Source: Verrucomicrobia bacterium TMED44
GTDB lineage: Bacteria > Verrucomicrobiota > Verrucomicrobiia > Opitutales > Seribacteraceae
Length of the DNA stretch: 8,353 nucleotides
Assembly: GCA_002168015.1 (NCBI GenBank)
Contig: NHCX01000003.1
Coordinates: forward strand, 1-8,353
Direction: 5' to 3'
Shown here: piece by piece, positions 5,132-8,353 of the stretch
Layout: every line of letters starts with the position of its first letter
How positions within the stretch are numbered: the first letter of the stretch is position 1
The notes under the pieces: generated by a model
Seen by the model: only the letters and a program-made list of their open reading frames with translations
Database searches by the model: none
Told to the model about the DNA's origin: nothing
Translations under genes and position numbers: made by a program

Positions 5132-5426
5132 AATTAGATCCACTTAGCGGCATGTTATTATCAGCATCTTTTAACCAACGATTTAAAGTTTTACGTTTAA
5201 TGTTAAGCTTTTGAGCTAACCTATTATATTCTTCTTCAGCTCTTTTTGCAGATTCCTGGTCTCTTTCAAATTCATCTCTTAGAGAATTTTGGAGCCATTC
5301 TATTTCTTTACCTAAAGTTTCTATAGACCAATCAGATATATTATAGCTAGGACGTACACCGTAGAATTCTTTATGCATATCTGAATAGGCTTGAGCCATT
5401 TCTTCTAATGTTGCTGGTCTACTCAT
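5124..5426 (-). CDS. Helix-turn-helix-like small protein, 100 aa
   Basis: ATG at 5426 shares one base with the stop of the preceding gene (TAATG), with AGGA just upstream, so it is translationally coupled. Residues 1-50 contain a tyrosine-rich segment (FYGVRPSYNISDWSIETLGK) and a helix. Residues 50-70 are a charged helix (Asp/Glu/Arg). Residues about 67-86 (YNRLAQKLNIKRKTLNRWLK) look like a helix-turn-helix: LAxxLNI, a turn, then a KRKTLNRWL recognition helix. It may bind DNA as a small regulator. I recognise the YGxxPSYNxSD plus IETLxxEIEWL pattern only loosely from marine phages. The domain call is by eye. Confidence 0.7.
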   Translation of the reverse strand: MSRPATLEEMAQAYSDMHKEFYGVRPSYNISDWSIETLGKEIEWLQNSLRDEFERDQESAKRAEEEYNRLAQKLNIKRKTLNRWLKDADNNMPLSGSNYV

Positions 5427-5785
5427 TACTTTACTTCCTGCTCTTTAGCTGCAGCTAATATTAATGGTGTTATTACCTTTTCCACACGAAGTTCTATTTC
5501 ATCCCACTTTGCACGGTTCATATATCCTGGGTATGGCTCTCTTGTAGGTATTGGAACAAAGCCAAAGAATCTTTTGAACTCGCCTCTACGATTCATAAGA
5601 CCATTATTGAAAAGATCATATGCTAGGTTAGCAGCAACTCTAAATTTTTCGAGATTCTTGTTCTTTGAACGTGAAGATTCACATCTGCCTTCAAGCGGTA
5701 TAAGATCAGATAGCTTTGACTGAACATCTTTAAGATCAGCTCTAACACCCCAGTTTACTTCGAATAAATCCATTTGTTTTTCCAT
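5426..5785 (-). CDS. Conserved marine-phage protein of unknown function, 119 aa
   Basis: ATG at 5785 follows AGGAG (5796-5792) with six-base spacing and is the first gene behind the promoter at 5821-5849, with a predicted leader of about 29 bases. After a short acidic N-terminus comes a conserved-looking core: CESSRSKNKNLEKFRVAANL at about 35-54, then AYDLFNNGLMNRR, then a FFGFVP loop and a Tyr-Pro-Gly-Tyr-Met segment, and a C-terminal helix (WDEIELRVEKVITPLILAAA). I recognise the SKNKxLExFRVAxNLxYDLFNNGL pattern from small T4-like marine phage genes, but no function is known to me. It has one Cys and no membrane segment. Confidence 0.85.
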   Translation of the reverse strand: MEKQMDLFEVNWGVRADLKDVQSKLSDLIPLEGRCESSRSKNKNLEKFRVAANLAYDLFNNGLMNRRGEFKRFFGFVPIPTREPYPGYMNRAKWDEIELRVEKVITPLILAAAKEQEVK

Positions 5786-5820
5786 TTTCTACTCCTAAAA
5801 ATTAATTACCTTATATATTC

Positions 5821-5849
5821 ATTCTATCACAGATTGATATCAATGTATA
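5821..5849 (-). promoter_or_regulatory. Sigma70-type promoter with extended -10 (early promoter copy A)
   Basis: On the minus strand, -35 TATACA (5849-5844) and -10 TAGAAT (5826-5821) are separated by exactly 17 bases, with TGA directly before the -10 making an extended -10 element. Transcription should start near 5814, giving a 29-base leader to ATG 5785. A second, very similar promoter lies at 7944-7972. An A/T-tract region upstream (5860-5890) could serve as an UP element. It probably drives the eleven-gene train 5785 to 3327 using host polymerase. Confidence 0.75.
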
Positions 5850-5895
5850 TAGTTAATTTCATTTTAAAAGAAAAAAAGTTAAAAAAGTTGTAAAC

Positions 5896-5913
5896 TGTAA
5901 CAAATTTGTTACA
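5896..5913 (-). terminator. 18-bp perfect palindrome at the end of the Fe-S operon, possible terminator or operator
   Basis: TGTAACAAATTTGTTACA is a perfect inverted repeat that contains the stop codon of the A-type carrier gene. On the minus strand it is followed by T-rich sequence (ACTTTTTTAACTTTTTTT). The stem is AT-rich and would form a weak hairpin, so termination may be partial, allowing read-through into the next operon. The symmetric shape and position about 50 bases upstream of promoter A would equally suit a protein-binding operator. Confidence 0.4.
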
Positions 5914-6226
5914 CTGCGAAAGACTCGCCACAACCACAGGACGCGGAAGCATTAGGATTGACTACTTTAAGATATGATCCACCTAGCTCTTTAACATAAT
6001 CAATTGTACAGCCAGCTACATACATTTCAGCCATAGGATCTAATACAAGTACACCTTCAATAGGGTCTCCCCATCTAACATCTGGCCAATTCTTCTTAAA
6101 ATCCCAGATATATGTAAAACCAGAACAACCGCCGCCTTTAACACCAAGAGTAACATAATCATCATTGTTCTTATCACTTAGTACATCAGTAAGGTATTGT
6201 TGAGCTGATTCGGTAACTTGTATCAT
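5909..6226 (-). CDS. A-type iron-sulfur cluster carrier (IscA/ErpA/SufA-like), 105 aa
   Basis: The protein is full length for the family (about 105-115 residues). It has the three ligand cysteines in their usual contexts: C34 in VKGGGCSGFTY, and C98 and C100 in NPNASASCGCGESF. Other family marks are the central acidic VLDP segment, GCTIDYV (usually GxxIDY) and the KVVNPNA strand. A-type carriers receive Fe-S clusters from a scaffold and deliver them to apo-enzymes in the cytoplasm. One extra Cys (C73) replaces a commonly non-Cys position. ATG 6226 overlaps the preceding stop as ATGA, so it is coupled to the membrane-protein gene. It is the last gene of the operon; in a phage it is likely an auxiliary gene supporting Fe-S enzymes of host or phage. 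It cannot be assigned to IscA, ErpA or SufA by eye. Confidence 0.93.
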   Translation of the reverse strand: MIQVTESAQQYLTDVLSDKNNDDYVTLGVKGGGCSGFTYIWDFKKNWPDVRWGDPIEGVLVLDPMAEMYVAGCTIDYVKELGGSYLKVVNPNASASCGCGESFAV

Positions 6227-6582
6227 TCGTGTTCACCACCAGGATCACTAGGATCTAATTGGACTTTCTTACCATTTATCCACATAGATTGTCTTGCACG
6301 TGGAAAACTATGATATCCGTCTTTCTTCATAAAGAACTGCGGATTCTTTTCTGCGGTTCTAAATATTGCGAATGTTATAGCCACTCCCGCAATAAGTATA
6401 CTATGAAGTATTGCTGTTGTTCCAAATACATACATTGAGCCAAAGTACATAGAGAATATGATACACCACATCCAAGCTAATAGTTGAAATACTAAGTGTC
6501 GTGTTTCGAAATCTGGTATTTGTGACAATGGATTATATCTATTGTCCATTACAACATTCCACATATTTAACATATAATTCAT
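6223..6582 (-). CDS. Small membrane protein, 119 aa
   Basis: ATG 6582 follows AAGGAG with seven-base spacing and overlaps the oxygenase stop as ATGA; other Met codons at residues 4, 7 and 12 are less favoured. The start is a cytoplasmic-looking segment (DNRYNPLSQIPDFETRHLVF). Two transmembrane helices follow at about 31-52 and 53-73 (LLAWMWCIIFSMYFGSMYVF and ILHSILIAGVAITFAIF). The C-terminus is basic then acidic (FPRARQSMWINGKKVQLDPS). The whole pattern is one I recognise loosely from marine phages. It sits between an oxygenase and an Fe-S carrier in a coupled operon, but no function can be read from the sequence. No metal-binding motif beyond scattered His is visible. Confidence 0.82.
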   Translation of the reverse strand: MNYMLNMWNVVMDNRYNPLSQIPDFETRHLVFQLLAWMWCIIFSMYFGSMYVFGTTAILHSILIAGVAITFAIFRTAEKNPQFFMKKDGYHSFPRARQSMWINGKKVQLDPSDPGGEHE

Positions 6583-7196
6583 TTATTTTTCTCCTTAAAC
6601 GGTTCTATAGCAAAATTAGCCGCAATAGTAGCTCTTCTTTTGTTAGTTTTACTAGGTAAAACGTAATGCGATATCCAACTAGGAAATAAAATCAAAAGAC
6701 CTTTTTCTAAAGGTGGTACAAAATGTTGACAGTTCCAAGCATTAAAAATTACATCCAATCCTGAACTACGGATTATAGGGAAATTAGGACATTCAAATAC
6801 CAATTGCCCTCCAGGATCTTTTTCATCTTTTGGATAGTCAAGAACATATATTGCACTAAGACCTCTGCCAGGAAAGGCGTGATCATGAGGTTCCTGATAA
6901 TCACCAATTGAATATTTGTTAAACCACCTTTCATCACAATGTACAGTATACTCCATTAGCGGTTGTAAATTTTCTAAATAAGTATTTATTTGTGGTTGCA
7001 CTGCATCAAACCAAATTTTCCATGGTAAATCTTTGTTTTTTTCATTTCTTATACTAGATTTTGCTTGTGCCATATTCCAATCAGATTCAGATACATATGC
7101 ATCATCGGATAAAAAAGGATCCCACTTTTTAAGAATACTTTTTGCTTCATCTAATTTTTTTACATAAAAATATGTACCCCAAAAATTATAATTCAT
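6579..7196 (-). CDS. 2-oxoglutarate/Fe(II)-dependent oxygenase-like protein, 205 aa
   Basis: ATG 7196 overlaps the upstream stop as ATGA and has no good ribosome site of its own, so it is probably coupled. The double-stranded beta-helix core runs from about residue 85 to 198: WFNKYSIGDYQEPHDHAFPG carries the first metal ligands (H104, D105 and/or H106), LSAIYVLDYP is the next strand, LLILFPSWISHYVLPS holds the distal ligand H177, and NKRRATIAANF holds the Arg (187/188) that should bind 2-oxoglutarate. This is the pattern of phage 2OG oxygenases of the TIGR02466-like type. Substrate is unknown; such enzymes hydroxylate proteins, nucleotides or small molecules. The first ligand set reads HDH rather than plain HxD. 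It lies upstream of an Fe-S carrier, giving an iron-related operon. Confidence 0.85.
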   Translation of the reverse strand: MNYNFWGTYFYVKKLDEAKSILKKWDPFLSDDAYVSESDWNMAQAKSSIRNEKNKDLPWKIWFDAVQPQINTYLENLQPLMEYTVHCDERWFNKYSIGDYQEPHDHAFPGRGLSAIYVLDYPKDEKDPGGQLVFECPNFPIIRSSGLDVIFNAWNCQHFVPPLEKGLLILFPSWISHYVLPSKTNKRRATIAANFAIEPFKEKNK

Positions 7197-7552
7197 AGTG
7201 TTTTTTCATTTGAAGTTTTAGATGAATCATGTAAAGTCTTTAATAGTCTATCATCTTTGTCTAATCTAACTCTTAATGATTCATTTATTTCTAATAGTTC
7301 TTTAATTCTTTCTAAAGATTTGTTGTGCGCTTCTGACAGCTGTGTCATATCTTCTTGGATAATAAAGTACATGCCTTTCCATTTTAACATCTCTCTACGT
7401 AAAGTTTCTTCAAAAGAATCTTCGTGATTATCCCAACCTTTAGGATTTAATTTTGTAATAGGAATTGTAGTTATTTCATGATCTTTCATTGTAGATGAAT
7501 TCCTCAATTGATCACGCAACCAAGTTCCGTATCTTAATTGATCTTTTTGCAT
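7193..7552 (-). CDS. Coiled-coil hypothetical protein, 119 aa (98 aa from an internal start)
   Basis: Two starts are possible. ATG 7552 has only a weak GGA upstream and overlaps the peptidase gene by 41 bases. ATG 7489 (MKDHEITTIPITKLNPKGWD) follows GAGG by 12 bases, begins 23 bases after the peptidase stop codon, and gives 98 residues; I find the latter biologically attractive but keep the longer frame as the outer limit. The protein has a short beta-like start, a Trp-Lys-Gly-Met-Tyr segment (about 58-63), and then a long charged helix with heptads (SLERIKELLEINESLRVRLD). There is no Cys and no membrane segment. It ends in ATGA overlap with the oxygenase gene. No family is recognised. Confidence 0.72.
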   Translation of the reverse strand: MQKDQLRYGTWLRDQLRNSSTMKDHEITTIPITKLNPKGWDNHEDSFEETLRREMLKWKGMYFIIQEDMTQLSEAHNKSLERIKELLEINESLRVRLDKDDRLLKTLHDSSKTSNEKTL

Positions 7553-7937
7553 AAGCTATCCATTCTTTATTTATATATTCTTGACATAACAACTCTGATC
7601 TTGTATATGCGTCTTGTTCAAATAATCTATCTACATAAGGTATATGTTCATGATCGTCATTTATTTCATATAAGTCTTTAAGGTGTTGCTCTACATGAAC
7701 TAATTCATGGAGTAAACATTCTATAAAAATTTCACCTTTTAAAGTAGAATCTATTTCAATATGAAAAGTATCACCATCATATACACAAGTTCCTTGTGCA
7801 TCATCTATTTTTGTAATGTCAATTGATATGTTAAGATTTTTATATCTAGGAAGCAGTTTATCTATAAACCACCAAGTGATAGATTCAGTAAACTTCCTTC
7901 TTACTTCATTGCTTCCATGTGCAGATACATATATCAT
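7512..7937 (-). CDS. HExxH zinc metallopeptidase-like protein, 141 aa
   Basis: Residues 77-81 give HELVH within LLHELVHVEQHLKDLYE, the classic zincin zinc-binding and catalytic motif. A later acidic segment (RLFEQDAYTRSE, about 104-115) may supply the third zinc ligand, E107 being a candidate, as in gluzincin-like phage peptidases. Upstream strands (NISIDITKI, GTCVYDGDTFHIEID) fit the small beta sheet that precedes the HExxH helix in minimal metallopeptidases. The only start codon is ATG 7937; there is no ribosome site before it, and promoter B places the predicted transcription start on that base. It is first in an operon with an oxygenase and an Fe-S carrier. Substrate is unknown and proteolytic activity is unproven. 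Confidence 0.82.
   Translation of the reverse strand: MIYVSAHGSNEVRRKFTESITWWFIDKLLPRYKNLNISIDITKIDDAQGTCVYDGDTFHIEIDSTLKGEIFIECLLHELVHVEQHLKDLYEINDDHEHIPYVDRLFEQDAYTRSELLCQEYINKEWIAYAKRSIKIRNLVA
7568..7575 (-). promoter_or_regulatory. Possible internal late promoter box TATAAATA on the minus strand
   Basis: An exact TATAAATA lies near the 3' end of the peptidase gene. By T4 spacing it would start transcription near 7562, about 10 bases before ATG 7552 or 73 before ATG 7489. It could give late expression of the coiled-coil, oxygenase, membrane and Fe-S genes without the peptidase. Chance occurrence in AT-rich coding DNA is a real alternative. Confidence 0.27.
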
Positions 7938-7943
7938 AATTAT

Positions 7944-7972
7944 ATTATATCACAGATATAATGCAATGTAAA
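7944..7972 (-). promoter_or_regulatory. Strong sigma70-type promoter with extended -10 (early promoter copy B)
   Basis: On the minus strand, -35 TTTACA (7972-7967) and -10 TATAAT (7949-7944) are separated by exactly 17 bases, with TGA before the -10 (extended -10). Both hexamers are at or one base from consensus. The element begins three bases after the stop codon of the upstream gene. With normal spacing, +1 falls at 7937, the A of the peptidase ATG. It shares about 29 of 37 positions with promoter copy A at 5821-5857. Confidence 0.8.
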
Positions 7973-7975
7973 TAG

Positions 7976-8353
7976 CTAATCTTTAATTTTTACGTCACTA
8001 GCATTTCCTACTACAACACTAGCATTTTTAGGAAGGTTAATTTTTATATTAGGATGGTTATGATATAATTTAAACTGAGTGTTGGAATATTCATTAAATA
8101 TATGTTCCCATAAAGGTCTCCACTCAGTTTTTAATTTATTACTGTGAGTGTTATCTCTTAAAGAAGATAAATAAAAGTCAGTACTACTTCTCAAATTAAA
8201 ATCAAATATTGAATCAAATCCATACATGTGGACTTCATTAGCTAATAGTTTATTACATGCGTAATGCACTGCCATATGTCCGCAATTCCAATCAGTATAA
8301 TTCTTAGCATATTTAGGTAAGTAAGTATAAAATTCTTTTATTTGATGAGCTCT
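7976..8353 (-). CDS. DUF115/glycosyltransferase-like protein, C-terminal 125 aa (partial)
   Basis: The frame is open from the right window edge to TAG 7978-7976; an internal Met at 8275 is not needed as a start because reading continues upstream (DWNCGHMAVHYACNKLLANE spans it). The segment GHMAVHYACNKLLANEVHMY followed by GFDSIFDF is the pattern of a Rossmann-like end domain: a glycine-rich helix start followed by a strand ending in Gly-Phe-Asp. I associate this with phage proteins related to DUF115 and sialyltransferase-like folds. Later parts (WRPLWEHIFNEYSNTQFKLY) also fit that family. It may modify phage or host glycans or surface structures, but catalytic residues cannot be judged from the fragment. 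It is separated from the next operon by promoter B. Confidence 0.6.
   Translation of the reverse strand, partial: RAHQIKEFYTYLPKYAKNYTDWNCGHMAVHYACNKLLANEVHMYGFDSIFDFNLRSSTDFYLSSLRDNTHSNKLKTEWRPLWEHIFNEYSNTQFKLYHNHPNIKINLPKNASVVVGNASDVKIKD

Noticed and set aside
4895..5137. + strand frame opposite the SWIM and basic-peptide genes
   Set aside because: Antisense to genes with a recognisable motif and operon-style overlaps; Ser/Phe/Leu-rich mirror composition.

Overview
The window looks like part of an AT-rich (roughly one third G+C by eye) tailed-phage genome, most likely a marine T4-like myovirus. SAR11 or another marine alphaproteobacterium is a plausible host, but that is inference. The evidence is: tightly packed small genes with 1-8 nt overlaps, no tRNA or rRNA, an exact T4-type late promoter box (TATAAATA), and a gene set I recognise by eye from marine phage genomes (A-type Fe-S carrier, 2OG-Fe(II) oxygenase, small HExxH peptidase, short conserved proteins of unknown function). 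No capsid, tail, terminase or polymerase gene is present, so the assignment rests on these accessory genes. No stretch above 300 bases lacks a gene; the largest gap is about 120 bases (5786-5908) and it holds a promoter.

Region 1 (1-3330, + strand) holds four genes, all with a membrane or export signal: the 3' end of a gene ending in a hydrophobic segment; a 683-residue secreted protein with eight cysteine-rich repeats, an acidic linker and a conserved-looking C-terminal domain; an N-terminally anchored coiled-coil protein; and a C-terminally anchored protein. A T4-type late promoter precedes the last one. They look like late, possibly virion- or envelope-associated, proteins.

Region 2 (3327-5857, - strand) is a train of eleven small genes behind a strong sigma70-type promoter at 5821-5849. 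It includes a SWIM zinc-finger protein, a helix-turn-helix-like protein, a very basic 45-residue peptide and several tiny membrane or coiled-coil proteins. This is the usual look of an early, host-takeover operon. It runs tail-to-tail into region 1, and the two stop codons overlap.

Region 3 (5909-7980, - strand) is a five-gene, translationally coupled operon behind a second copy of the same promoter: HExxH metallopeptidase, coiled-coil protein, 2OG-Fe(II) oxygenase, small membrane protein, A-type Fe-S carrier. A weak palindrome lies at its end. The predicted transcription start falls on the first base of the peptidase ATG, so that message may be leaderless.

Region 4 (7976-8353, - strand) is the C-terminal part of a protein resembling phage DUF115/glycosyltransferase-like proteins, cut by the window edge.

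The layout suggests host-RNA-polymerase transcription of the minus strand (regions 2 and 3) early in infection and phage late transcription of the plus strand. The most unusual points are the 68-nt overlap in which one DNA segment encodes both a membrane segment and a signal peptide, the 22-residue Cys repeats, the duplicated promoter with a likely leaderless message, and the iron-centred operon.
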